A stretch of DNA of 37,949 nt from Alistipes sp. UBA934 (GTDB lineage: Bacteria; Bacteroidota; Bacteroidia; Bacteroidales; Rikenellaceae): positions 1-37,949 of the forward strand of contig DBDK01000007.1 of NCBI GenBank assembly GCA_002293535.1, given 5' to 3'. A program made the translations under genes and the position numbers. The stretch's first letter is position 1. Every line of letters starts with the position of its first letter. The notes under the pieces were generated by a model that worked only from the letters and a program-made list of their open reading frames with translations, did no database searches and was not told the origin of the DNA. Of the stretch, positions 16,744 through 25,433 are shown piece by piece.

Positions 16744-17766
16744 CTACCGTGTTAAGAACGAGAACTTCCCAATATTCTCCAACGCCTTGTGGGTTCCTCT
16801 TGCCACCGATCGCAGGGGGTCGTCGGCCACGATGAACGGGATTTTGCAGTTGTTGCTGAACCTCTGCGCCAGCCCTCTGATCAGGGCCCCTCCTCCTGCC
16901 AGATAGACCCCTTTTCGGTAGATGTCGGAATACAGCTCCGAGGGTATATTCTCCAGCACCTTCATAATCGCCGCGTCTATCTTCACCAACGAGCGATCCA
17001 GGGCGCTTGCTATCTCGCTGTAATTCAAAGATATCGTTCTCGGCAACGCCGTTACAATGTTCGGCCCGGTCAGTATATAATCTTCCGGTTCTTCTTCTCT
17101 CGGTAGTTTTTTTATCGCCGATCCCACTGCGATCTTTATCTCTTCCGCCGTCCGCTCTCCGACCCTGATTTCGTGCGCTTGGCGCATATAGTTCCTTATG
17201 TCTTCGGTCAGCACGTCACCGGCCACGTTTATGCTTTCGCTGCACACTATTCCTCCCAGCGAGATACAGGCGATTTCTGTCGTTCCCCCGCCTATGTCGA
17301 TTATCATATGTCCTTCAGGCGCTTGCACATCCAGCTCCGCTCCCAGGGCCGCCGCCATCGGTTCGTAGATCATATAGACCTCGCGTCCTCCCGCGTGTTC
17401 TGCCGAGTCCCTCACCGCCCTTATTTCCACATTCGTAGAGCCGCTCGGAATGCAGATCACCATCTTCAGCGAGGGTGTAAACAGGTGGCTCGACGAGACC
17501 TCCTTTATCATCCCTCTCAGCATCAGTTCCGTAGCCGTAAAGTCGGCGATCACTCCGTCTTTCAGGGGCCTTATCGTCCTTATGTTTTGGTGTGTACGGC
17601 CGTGCATCTGGTTTGCCTTGTGGCCGAATGCGACCATTTTTCCCGTATGCGCGTCCAGTGCCACTATGGAGGGTTCGTCTATCACGACCTTTCCGTCGTG
17701 AATTATCAGCGTGTTCGCCGTTCCCAGGTCGATCGCCAGTTCTTGAGTCAGTGAGAATAGTCCCAT
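16744..17766 (-). CDS. mreB: actin-like cytoskeletal protein MreB
   Basis: This 340-residue protein is a typical MreB. The phosphate-1 motif is DLGTANTLI, phosphate-2 is IDIGGGTTEIACIS, and the adenosine motif is GVYLAGGGALIRGLAQ. An N-terminal amphipathic start (MGLFSLTQELAI) can serve for membrane contact. It forms filaments that direct the elongasome. Its ATG is only 1 base from the purH stop, so expression is tied to purH and any promoter inside purH. Confidence 0.97.
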   Translation of the reverse strand: MGLFSLTQELAIDLGTANTLIIHDGKVVIDEPSIVALDAHTGKMVAFGHKANQMHGRTHQNIRTIRPLKDGVIADFTATELMLRGMIKEVSSSHLFTPSLKMVICIPSGSTNVEIRAVRDSAEHAGGREVYMIYEPMAAALGAELDVQAPEGHMIIDIGGGTTEIACISLGGIVCSESINVAGDVLTEDIRNYMRQAHEIRVGERTAEEIKIAVGSAIKKLPREEEPEDYILTGPNIVTALPRTISLNYSEIASALDRSLVKIDAAIMKVLENIPSELYSDIYRKGVYLAGGGALIRGLAQRFSNNCKIPFIVADDPLRSVARGTHKALENIGKFSFLTR

Positions 17767-17767
17767 A

Positions 17768-19297
17768 TCAGTGTTTAAAATGTCTTAATCCGGTAAATAC
17801 CATTGTCATTCCGTGCTCGTCGCAAAATTCGATGCTGTCTGTATCCCTCACCGAGCCTCCGGGTTGCACGGCCGCCCTCACTCCTGCGTTGTATGCAATT
17901 TCCACACAGTCCGCAAACGGGAAAAATGCGTCCGATGCCATCACCGCTCCCTTCAGGTCGAACCCGAAGCTGTGCGCCTTGTCTATGGCCTGCCTGAGGG
18001 CATCCACCCTCGATGTTTGTCCCACTCCGCTTGCCAGCAGTTGCCCTCCTCTCGCCAGCACTATCGCGTTGCTTTTCGATTGCTTCACGATCTTGTTTGC
18101 GAATATCATATCGTCCATCTCGCACTTTGTCGGCACCCTTTTCGTCACCACCGTCGCTTCGCTATCCACTCCTCCGACTTTCACGTCCCTTTCTTGCACC
18201 GCCGTCCCGTTGAGTATCGAGCGCACCTGCATCCCCGGCCGCTTGAAATCTTTCAGCACCAGCACTATTCGGTTTTTCTTTGCGTATAACGTTTCGAGCG
18301 CTTCGTTGGTATAGCTCGGCGCCAGAATTACTTCGAAAAAGAGTTCGTTTATCTTCTCTGCCGCAGCTGCATCTATCCCCCTGTTGGAGATCAGCACCCC
18401 TCCGAACGCCGACACGGGGTCTCCCTCCAGTGCCCTCAGATATGCCTCTTCCGCCGTCGCTCCCGTTCCCACTCCGCAGGCGTTGTTGTGCTTCAGTATC
18501 GCGAACACAGCTCCTCTCGCGTCGGCAAATTCCCCTATCAGGTTCACCGCCGCGTCAATGTCCAGCAGGTTGTTGTATGAGATTTCTTTCCCGTGCAACT
18601 GTTCGAACACCGCTCCCATATCTCCCCTGAACGCTGCCTTCTGGTGCGGATTCTCTCCGTAGCGTAATTCTTTTTCTGCGTAGTTCGACTCGCAGTCGGC
18701 GTTCCGATCTCCGCCGAACCATCCCGCAATCGCCGTATCATAGTGCGAGCTCACTGAGAATGCCGCGGCCGCAAATTTCTTTCGTTGCTCCAGGGTGGTT
18801 GCACAGCCTTGCTTTTTGAGGATCTCCAGCAACTCCGCATAACCCTCTCTCGATCCCACTATCACCACATCTTTGTGGTTCTTCGCCGCCGCCCTTATCA
18901 GCGATATCCCGCCTATGTCTATTTTCTCGATTATTTCCGCATCGCTGGCTCCGCTTGCCACCGTTTCTTCGAATGGATACAGATCCACGATCACCAGATC
19001 TATTTCCGGAATTCCATACTGCTCCAGCGCCGCCGCGTCTCCCGCCACATCCCGACGGGACAAAATCCCGCCAAACACTCCCGGATGCAGTGTTTTCACC
19101 CTCCCTCCCAGTATCGACGGATAGCCCGTAAGCTCTTCGACCGCAGTCGCTTCCAGTCCCAGTTCTTTCAAAAATTCCAGCGTTCCTCCTGTAGAGTAGA
19201 GCTTTACTCCCGCCGCCGCAAGAGTTTTCACGATTTCGTCCAATCCTTCCTTGTGATAGACCGAAACGAGCGCACTTTTTATCTTTTTGTCACTCAT
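17768..19297 (-). CDS. purH: bifunctional AICAR transformylase / IMP cyclohydrolase
   Basis: This 509-residue protein begins with the MGS-like cyclohydrolase domain (ALVSVYHKEGLDEIVKTL, LYSTGGTLEFLKELG, LGGRVKTLHPGVFGGIL) and continues with the transformylase domain (LRYGENPHQKAAFRGD, LKHNNACGVG, VQPGGSVRD). It carries out the last two steps of IMP synthesis. It heads a coupled run with mreBCD, mrdA and rodA, and a perfect -7 box lies 26 bases upstream. Minus-strand codons are rich in G and A at third positions. Confidence 0.97.
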   Translation of the reverse strand: MSDKKIKSALVSVYHKEGLDEIVKTLAAAGVKLYSTGGTLEFLKELGLEATAVEELTGYPSILGGRVKTLHPGVFGGILSRRDVAGDAAALEQYGIPEIDLVIVDLYPFEETVASGASDAEIIEKIDIGGISLIRAAAKNHKDVVIVGSREGYAELLEILKKQGCATTLEQRKKFAAAAFSVSSHYDTAIAGWFGGDRNADCESNYAEKELRYGENPHQKAAFRGDMGAVFEQLHGKEISYNNLLDIDAAVNLIGEFADARGAVFAILKHNNACGVGTGATAEEAYLRALEGDPVSAFGGVLISNRGIDAAAAEKINELFFEVILAPSYTNEALETLYAKKNRIVLVLKDFKRPGMQVRSILNGTAVQERDVKVGGVDSEATVVTKRVPTKCEMDDMIFANKIVKQSKSNAIVLARGGQLLASGVGQTSRVDALRQAIDKAHSFGFDLKGAVMASDAFFPFADCVEIAYNAGVRAAVQPGGSVRDTDSIEFCDEHGMTMVFTGLRHFKH

Positions 19298-19323
19298 AGT
19301 CTTCGCATAAAAATAGTATCCGG

Positions 19324-19331
19324 CAAATTTA
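19324..19331 (-). promoter_or_regulatory. -7 box TAAATTTG for the purH-mre operon
   Basis: Minus-strand TAAATTTG fits TAnnTTTG and lies 26 bases before the purH ATG, in the 63-base gap to the divergent gpsA. Confidence 0.55.
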
Positions 19332-19360
19332 CAAAAATTTTATTAATTTTACGCCCACAA

Positions 19361-20368
19361 ATGGAGCTCTTGATTGAAAAAGATTCTCGGTGCGCCGTCA
19401 TCGGCCACGGTAGTTGGGCGACGGGTCTGGTTAAGATCCTCACTGACGGTGGCCAGAGGGTAGGGTGGTACGTCCGCAATCCCGAAGTGCTCGACTCCCT
19501 GTTGTCCGAGGGTCGCAACCCCAGGTACCTGAGTTCCGTGGAGTTCGACCTTTCGTTGATCGCTCCGTCGGGCGATATCGACAGCGTAGTGCAAAGTGCC
19601 GACGTCATCATTTTGGCTGCTCCGTCGGCGTTCCTTAAGACCTATCTCGAAGCTCTCAAGGTTCCGCTCACCGACAAGTTCGTCATCTCTGCCATCAAGG
19701 GTATCGTTCCGGGCAACTACCTTACCGTCACCGAATATCTCAACCGCCATTATGACGTTCCGTTCGGTCGCACCGGCGTTATCGGGGGCCCGTCCCACGC
19801 CGAGGAGATCGCTCTCGAACGCCTCAGTTATCTCACCGTAGCCTGTAAAAACCTCGACAACGCCCGCGTGATGACCTCCAAGCTCTCCGCGCGCTATATC
19901 CACACCACTATCACGAATGACATCTATGGTGTCGAGTATGCTGCCATCCTCAAGAATATCTATGCTCTTTGCGTGGGTATCGCGGTGGGTCTGGGTTATG
20001 GCGACAATTTCCTTTCCGTGCTCATTTCCAACGGCGCCCGCGAGATGCAATCGTTCCTCAATCGGACCTATCCGTTCGAGCGCGACACGCTCACTTCGGC
20101 TTTCCTGGGCGATCTTCTTGTCACGGCCTACTCACCTTTCTCGCGTAACCGCCGCTTCGGTATGATGATCGGTAAGGGTTTCCACGCCAAGGTTGCTCAG
20201 ATGGAGCTTGGTGGAGTTGCCGAGGGGTACTATGCTTCCGAGACCATTCGCCACATCAACTCCTCCCACGGCGTGGAGATGCCTATCGCCGATGCCGTTT
20301 ATGACATACTTTACGGGGGCGCCAGCGCTTCCAAAACAATGAGAAATCTAACCAACTTTTTAATATGA
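19361..20368 (+). CDS. gpsA: glycerol-3-phosphate dehydrogenase (NAD(P)+)
   Basis: I start at the ATG at 19361 (335 residues). The frame is open far upstream, but that part overlaps purH and is a shadow. The Rossmann motif is CAVIGHGSWATGLVKIL. The family blocks SAIKGIVPGNYLTVTEYL, GGPSHAEE and EYAAILKNIYALCVGIAVGLGYGDN follow, the last with the catalytic Lys. It reduces dihydroxyacetone phosphate for phospholipid synthesis. It overlaps pgi by 4 bases (ATGA), so the two are coupled. Confidence 0.96.
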   Translation: MELLIEKDSRCAVIGHGSWATGLVKILTDGGQRVGWYVRNPEVLDSLLSEGRNPRYLSSVEFDLSLIAPSGDIDSVVQSADVIILAAPSAFLKTYLEALKVPLTDKFVISAIKGIVPGNYLTVTEYLNRHYDVPFGRTGVIGGPSHAEEIALERLSYLTVACKNLDNARVMTSKLSARYIHTTITNDIYGVEYAAILKNIYALCVGIAVGLGYGDNFLSVLISNGAREMQSFLNRTYPFERDTLTSAFLGDLLVTAYSPFSRNRRFGMMIGKGFHAKVAQMELGGVAEGYYASETIRHINSSHGVEMPIADAVYDILYGGASASKTMRNLTNFLI

Positions 20369-21648
20369 AATCACCAGATCTACACAACATCCTCGGCTTT
20401 GTCCCCCAGGCCGACCTCGACACCTTGCGCGCGGACGCCGAATACAGTAATGCACTTCTTTCCACCGGCGAGGGCAAGGGCTCCGATTTTTTGGGTTGGG
20501 TTTCCCTTCCGTCGTCCATCACTACACAATTCCTTTCCGAGATCAAATCCGCCGCTGCCCGCCTCCGCGAAAAGGCCGAGGTTGTGATCGTCATCGGCAT
20601 CGGGGGCTCTTATCTCGGTGCCAAGGCCGTTCTCGAAGCGCTCGGTAATCCGTTCACGGCTCCCCGTATCGTTTTTGCCGGCCACACCATTTCCGAGGAC
20701 TATATGGCCCAGTTGATGGACTCTGTCAAGGAGAAACAGATAGCCACGATCGTCATCTCCAAGTCCGGTACCACCACCGAACCCGCTATCGCTTTCCGCA
20801 TCGTCAAGCAGGAGATCGAACGTCGTTATGGCAAACAGGAGGCCGCGCAGCGCATCGTCGCCATCACCGACGCTTCCCGCGGCGCCCTCAAAAGCGTTGC
20901 CACCGAGGCAGGCTACCAGACTTTCGTTATTCCGGATGATGTCGGGGGTCGCTACTCCGTTCTCACTCCGGTCGGCCTGCTTCCGCTCGCCGTTGCCGGT
21001 ATCGACATCGACGCTTTGGTTGCCGGTGCCACCCGTATGGAAGCAGCCACTGCCTCGACCGTCAAATTCGACCAGAACCCCGCCGCTATCTACGCTGCGG
21101 CCCGTTATGCACTTTATAAGAAGGGCTTCAAGATCGAGATCCTTGCCGCTTACGAGCCCGGCCTCCAGTACTTTGCCGAGTGGTGGAAACAGCTTTATGG
21201 CGAGTCCGAGGGCAAAGAGGGCAAAGGCATTTTCCCCGCCAGCGTGATTTTCTCCACCGACCTTCACTCTATGGGTCAGTACATTCAGGAGGGCGAACGC
21301 ATTATTTTCGAGACTGTTATCTCTGTTGCCGGGTCTCGTCATCAGGTTGCCGTTCCTTGTTCCGATGATGACGGCGACGGCCTCAATTTCCTTGCCGGTA
21401 AGCGTCTTTCCGAGGTCAATCACAAGGCCGAGCAGGGTACCATCCAGGCTCACGTTGATGGGGGCGTTCCTAATATCCGTATCGAGATTCCCTCTATTAC
21501 TCCCGACTCTCTGGGCGAGTTGATGTATTTCTTCGAAAAGGCTTGCGGTATTTCCGGTTATCTTCTCGGCGTCAATCCTTTCGACCAGCCCGGCGTCGAG
21601 GTTTACAAGAAAAATATGTTTAAATTATTAGGCAAACCCGGCTATTGA
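20365..21648 (+). CDS. pgi: glucose-6-phosphate isomerase
   Basis: This 427-residue protein is of the short bacterial type (about 430-450 residues). Signatures are VIVIGIGGSYLGAKAVLEAL, VISKSGTTTEPAIAFRI and, near the end, GVNPFDQPGVEVYKKNMFKLLG, which carries the conserved C-terminal Lys. It interconverts glucose-6-phosphate and fructose-6-phosphate. Start overlaps the gpsA stop, and a strong terminator follows 117 bases after its stop. Confidence 0.97.
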   Translation: MKSPDLHNILGFVPQADLDTLRADAEYSNALLSTGEGKGSDFLGWVSLPSSITTQFLSEIKSAAARLREKAEVVIVIGIGGSYLGAKAVLEALGNPFTAPRIVFAGHTISEDYMAQLMDSVKEKQIATIVISKSGTTTEPAIAFRIVKQEIERRYGKQEAAQRIVAITDASRGALKSVATEAGYQTFVIPDDVGGRYSVLTPVGLLPLAVAGIDIDALVAGATRMEAATASTVKFDQNPAAIYAAARYALYKKGFKIEILAAYEPGLQYFAEWWKQLYGESEGKEGKGIFPASVIFSTDLHSMGQYIQEGERIIFETVISVAGSRHQVAVPCSDDDGDGLNFLAGKRLSEVNHKAEQGTIQAHVDGGVPNIRIEIPSITPDSLGELMYFFEKACGISGYLLGVNPFDQPGVEVYKKNMFKLLGKPGY

Positions 21649-21764
21649 TCCCGACTTTGGCACGCAAGTTGCAAGAGTAAATGACAGAAAGCATAAAAAT
21701 TAGGTTTCTTCATTTATTTAAGTTTGGGTTAGTAGTTTGGGAGATGTCTAAGTCTCCAAAAATT

Positions 21765-21796
21765 AGGGACTGTCGTGACGACACTCCCTTTTTTGC
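21765..21796 (+). terminator. rho-independent terminator after gpsA-pgi
   Basis: AGGGA and TGTCG pair with CGACA and TCCCT around a TGA loop, with one C-C mismatch, followed by TTTTTT. A weaker hairpin GGAGA/TCTCC lies just before it. Confidence 0.75.
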
Positions 21797-22058
21797 GTCC
21801 ATAGCGGCGCTTCTGCGATGCCCTAAGCTCTGAGTTGCCTCGCGGTGAGAGTCTCCTCCCGTTAGTTTTTCATCATTAGACTTCTAACACAAAAAAATCA
21901 TTACCTTTGTGCTAATATAGGGTGACAACCCCGGAGTGTGTCGTGGCATTATCTATGCTTCGGCCTCTTTCGGCGTGTGGCAGTTTTCTGATGTGGGGGT
22001 TTGTGAGGCCTGCTTGGCAGGGAATGTTCCCACGTTCTTTTTTACGAATGCGATAGAG
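21797..22058 (+). promoter_or_regulatory. uvrB promoter and long leader with two competing hairpins
   Basis: A perfect -7 box TACCTTTG at 21903-21910 sets a likely start near 21916 and a leader of about 143 bases. Near its end CCTGC-TTG-GCAGG (22009-22021) and GGGAA-TG-TTCCC (22020-22031) share two bases and cannot both form. A T-rich run (TTCTTTTTT) follows the second. This could be an attenuator. The frame upstream of the uvrB ATG is open from 21936 but shows no conserved sequence. 21797-21902 holds nothing I recognise. Confidence 0.4.
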
Positions 22059-24071
22059 ATGGACTTCAAACTTGTTTCGGATTATCTTCCCACGGGCGAC
22101 CAGCCTGAGGCGATCGAGGGTTTGGTGCGCGCAATCCGTGGCGGCGCCCAGCACTCTACGTTGCTGGGAGTTACCGGTTCGGGTAAGACGTTCACCGTTG
22201 CCAACACTATCGCTCAGCTTCAGCGCCCGGCCCTTGTCCTTTCCCATAACAAGACTCTCGCAGCGCAACTTTACTCCGAGTTCAAGGGTTTTTTCCCCGA
22301 AAACAGCGTCGAGTATTTCGTCTCCTATTACGACTACTATCAGCCCGAGGCTTATCTTCCTTCGTCCGACACATACATCGAGAAGGATCTCCAGATTAAC
22401 GACGAGATCGACAAGATGCGGCTTCGGGCCACGGCGTCGTTGATGTCGGGTCGTCGGGATGTAATTGTTGTTGCGTCAGTCAGTTGCATCTATGGTATCG
22501 GTAACCCGGAGGACTTCAATGCGTCCGTTGTCGAGCTTCGCAAAGGCCAGGTGATTCCTCGTAAGACCCTTCTTTACAACCTCGTCGATATCCTTTACAC
22601 TCGTTCCGAGCGCGAGCTCACTCCTGCGACTTTCCGTGTTTCGGGCGATGCAGTGGATGTGATGATGGCTTATGGCGAGATGGCCGTTCGGTTGGATTTT
22701 TTCGACGACGAGTTGGAATCCATTACGCGTATCGACCCCGCCACGGGCCAGCGCCTCGAATCTCTCGACACCATCCGTATTTCTCCTGCCAACCTTTTCG
22801 TAACCACCAAAGAAAGAACGCTTTCCGCCATAAAACAGATCCAGCTCGACTTGGGCGAACAGATAAAATTTTTCGAGTCCGTCGGCAAGCCTTCCGAGGC
22901 TCAGCGGCTTAAGCAGCGCACCGAGTTCGACCTCGAAATGATCAAGGAGGTCGGCTACTGCTCCGGCATCGAGAACTACTCGCGTTATTTCGACGGTCGC
23001 CAGCCCGGTGCGCCTCCGTTTTGCCTTCTCAACTACTTCCCCAAGGACTATCTTCTTGTCGTCGATGAGTCCCACGTCACTCTTCCTCAGGTTCGGGCTA
23101 TGTATGGCGGCGACCGGGCCCGTAAGGAGAATCTCGTCGAGTACGGTTTCCGGCTCCCTGCAGCCAAGGACAATCGCCCGCTAAAGTTCGACGAGTTCGA
23201 GCTTTTGGCCGGTACTTCGATCTATGTTTCCGCCACTCCGGCCGATTACGAGTTAATGAAATCCGAGGGTATGGTTGTCGAGCAGGTTGTTCGTCCCACG
23301 GGTGTTGTCGATCCGCCGATTCAGGTTCGGGTCACAGACAATCAGATAGACGATCTCATCGAACAGATCCAGCTTCGCGCTTCCAAGGAGGAGAAAGTCC
23401 TGATTGCCACTCTCACCAAACGTATGGCCGAGGAGCTTTCCAAGTATTTCGATCGCATCGGTATTCGTAATCGTTACATTCACTCCGAGGTCGAGACCCT
23501 CGATCGTATCCGTATTCTTGAGGAGCTTCGGGCCGGTGTTTTCGACGTTCTCATCGGGGTCAATCTTCTTCGCGAGGGGCTCGATCTTCCTGAGGTTTCG
23601 CTGGTTGCCGTTATGGATGCCGACAAGGAGGGGTTTCTTCGTAACACTCGCTCTATCACTCAGATAGCAGGTCGCGCCGCTCGTCACGCCGAGGGTAATG
23701 TTATTCTTTATGCCGAAAAGCGCACCGACTCTATCAAGGAGGCTATCGCCGAAAGTAACCGTCGTCGCGAGAAGCAGATCGCTTACAATCAGCGCCACCA
23801 CATCATTCCTCAGGCCGCCCGTAAGAGTTCTCGCCCGTCCGATTTCAATTATGATTTTTCTCCCGCCGACTTCCGAATCGCTGCCGACATTTCTTCCTCT
23901 TACTCCGCTACCCTCTCTCCCGCCGAACTTGAGTCTGAGATCTCCACTGCTCGCTCCCGGATGGAGTCCGCCGCAAAGGATCTCGACTTCGCCGCCGCCG
24001 CCCGCTTCCGTAACCAGATGTACGCCTTACAAGAAAAACTCTCTTCCCTGTCTAAATCGTGTGCCCCTTGA
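22059..24071 (+). CDS. uvrB: excinuclease ABC subunit B
   Basis: I start at the ATG at 22059 (670 residues, MDFKLVSDYLPTGDQPEAI), the canonical UvrB start. Walker A is GVTGSGKTFTVAN. The beta-hairpin region that clamps damaged DNA follows (SYYDYYQPEAYLPSSDTYIEKD), the helicase motif is VDESHVTLPQ, and the C-terminal helicase part is IGVNLLREGLDLPEVSLV. The UVR domain that binds UvrC closes the protein. It verifies lesions in nucleotide excision repair. Its stop overlaps the start of the GtrA-like gene by 13 bases. Confidence 0.97.
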   Translation: MDFKLVSDYLPTGDQPEAIEGLVRAIRGGAQHSTLLGVTGSGKTFTVANTIAQLQRPALVLSHNKTLAAQLYSEFKGFFPENSVEYFVSYYDYYQPEAYLPSSDTYIEKDLQINDEIDKMRLRATASLMSGRRDVIVVASVSCIYGIGNPEDFNASVVELRKGQVIPRKTLLYNLVDILYTRSERELTPATFRVSGDAVDVMMAYGEMAVRLDFFDDELESITRIDPATGQRLESLDTIRISPANLFVTTKERTLSAIKQIQLDLGEQIKFFESVGKPSEAQRLKQRTEFDLEMIKEVGYCSGIENYSRYFDGRQPGAPPFCLLNYFPKDYLLVVDESHVTLPQVRAMYGGDRARKENLVEYGFRLPAAKDNRPLKFDEFELLAGTSIYVSATPADYELMKSEGMVVEQVVRPTGVVDPPIQVRVTDNQIDDLIEQIQLRASKEEKVLIATLTKRMAEELSKYFDRIGIRNRYIHSEVETLDRIRILEELRAGVFDVLIGVNLLREGLDLPEVSLVAVMDADKEGFLRNTRSITQIAGRAARHAEGNVILYAEKRTDSIKEAIAESNRRREKQIAYNQRHHIIPQAARKSSRPSDFNYDFSPADFRIAADISSSYSATLSPAELESEISTARSRMESAAKDLDFAAAARFRNQMYALQEKLSSLSKSCAP

Positions 24072-24565
24072 TCGCCCGCTTCATATCTCGCGTAGCCGAC
24101 TTTTTCTATGTCGCGCCTCTCCACCGTCATATTCCGCGGCAGGTGTTTTGTTACATTTTTTGCGGGGCGATCAATTTCGTGCTCACTATCGTCAGTTATT
24201 GGTTAGCGTTCAACTTCATCTTCGATAAACAGAACCTCGTCATATCGCTCCCTGTCCTCGCCCCTCTAACAATTTCCGCGCACGTTGCTGCTCTCGGTAT
24301 CTCGTTGCCTATCAATTTTTTGACCGGGTTTTGGTTGCAGCGTAACGTGTCGTTCCGTCAGTCTCCCCTTAAGGGCCACACCCAGTTGTTTCGCTACTTT
24401 CTTACTGCTCTCGGCGGCCTTTTGATCACTTACCTGCTCACCAAACTCTTTGTGGACGTTTGCCACATTTTCCCCACTGTTTCTCAGATCATTATCTATG
24501 CTCTCACGGCGATTTTTTCGTTCGCCGCCCAGAAACACTTCACGTTCCGCGGCGCAATCAAATAG
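24059..24565 (+). CDS. GtrA-like membrane protein
   Basis: This protein of up to 168 residues starts at GTG 24059; a TTG at 24068 would give 165. Four membrane segments are visible (about 31-53, 63-85, 112-130 and 143-160), with NFLTGFWLQRNVSFR between the second and third and FSFAAQKHFTFR at the end, matching the GtrA family. GtrA proteins are thought to move lipid-linked sugars across the membrane. The start overlaps uvrB and the end overlaps the convergent HU/SPOR gene by 8 bases. Confidence 0.82.
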   Translation: MCPLIARFISRVADFFYVAPLHRHIPRQVFCYIFCGAINFVLTIVSYWLAFNFIFDKQNLVISLPVLAPLTISAHVAALGISLPINFLTGFWLQRNVSFRQSPLKGHTQLFRYFLTALGGLLITYLLTKLFVDVCHIFPTVSQIIIYALTAIFSFAAQKHFTFRGAIK

Positions 24566-25433
24566 TGATGCGATAAACCCACAGGTAGAGATCCACGTCG
24601 AAGTATTTGTTCATCGTGTTGTAGGCTTCCCGTTCGGTTGGCGCGCTGTAAATGCTTACCATATTGTAGCCGGTTCTCGGATCGACAAATTTTCGTGGCG
24701 TCAGTTCCGGATGTTCTGCCTTGACCTTTTTCACCAGCTTGTCGGCGTTGCTTTCGATTCTGAACGAACCTGCGATCACGTGATACATCGGCCCTGATGT
24801 CGTAGTCACAGCCGGCGCTACAACCGGTTTATCCACAGTTACTTTCTCCGGTTCCGAAACCACCGGCTCTTCGATCACCGATTCGTCCGCCACCGCTTCC
24901 GCCACGGCGTCTGTTTCTGCGTTAGCCCTGTCCGCCGTTGCCGCATCGAACACTCCGTTCTTCCAGCACCACAGCGCGCAGAACAGTAGCACCATAAACA
25001 GAATTGCCGACAGTAGCCATATCCACTCTTTTCCGCCTTTCTTGCCGCGTTTTTTCATTGCCAGCGTATCTTCTTCGCCTGCGGGATTTAGCATAGCTGC
25101 CAGTTCGGTATATCCTTCGAAATGGCCGTCACGAATTTCGCCCACACCGTCGATCACCACCGACCCGTCTTCGCGTCGTGCTCCTTCCAGCCAGGAGTTG
25201 TATGTATTCCAGGCTTCGTCGGGCGATATTCCTTGTCGCGCCAGCATCGACACGACCGAGGATGCTCCTTCCAGCTCGCCTTCGCTGAACACCCCCACAT
25301 TTGCCGGCGGTTGAATTTCGGTATCCGATATTCTGCGAGCTTTGCGCCGCTTCACTTCCAGCGAGCCCACTCCCGGAAGTACAACGCTTTGGCGCCTTGC
25401 CAAGGCATCGTAGATTACTTTCGATACATTCAT
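24558..25433 (-). CDS. HU/CCDC81-like protein with membrane segment and SPOR domain
   Basis: This 291-residue protein has an N-terminal HU-CCDC81-like region (about 1-115; DALARRQSVVLPGVGSLEVKRR), a basic linker, one membrane segment (about 135-155, WIWLLSAILFMVLLFCALWCW), an acidic linker and a C-terminal SPOR domain (about 212-288; MYHVIAGSFRIESNADKLVKKV). SPOR binds denuded peptidoglycan at division sites. A DNA-binding-type fold inside and a wall-binding fold outside suggest a division or nucleoid-envelope link, known as an architecture in Bacteroidetes but little studied. The start overlaps lgt by 4 bases. Confidence 0.85.
   Translation of the reverse strand: MNVSKVIYDALARRQSVVLPGVGSLEVKRRKARRISDTEIQPPANVGVFSEGELEGASSVVSMLARQGISPDEAWNTYNSWLEGARREDGSVVIDGVGEIRDGHFEGYTELAAMLNPAGEEDTLAMKKRGKKGGKEWIWLLSAILFMVLLFCALWCWKNGVFDAATADRANAETDAVAEAVADESVIEEPVVSEPEKVTVDKPVVAPAVTTTSGPMYHVIAGSFRIESNADKLVKKVKAEHPELTPRKFVDPRTGYNMVSIYSAPTEREAYNTMNKYFDVDLYLWVYRITI

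Noticed and set aside
18785..19360. Long upstream extension of the gpsA reading frame
   Set aside because: It runs antisense through purH, has no conserved sequence, and the canonical GpsA start MELLIEKDSRCAVIGHGSW lies at 19361.
20380..21453. 357-codon antisense frame opposite pgi
   Set aside because: Same cause as above; pgi is a clear full-length family member on the plus strand.
16373..24837. Perfect DnaA-box matches TTATCCACA at 16373-16381 and 24829-24837
   Set aside because: Both lie singly inside coding genes (mreC and the HU/SPOR gene) and far from the skew switch. Two hits are not far above chance, so they are not taken as an origin.
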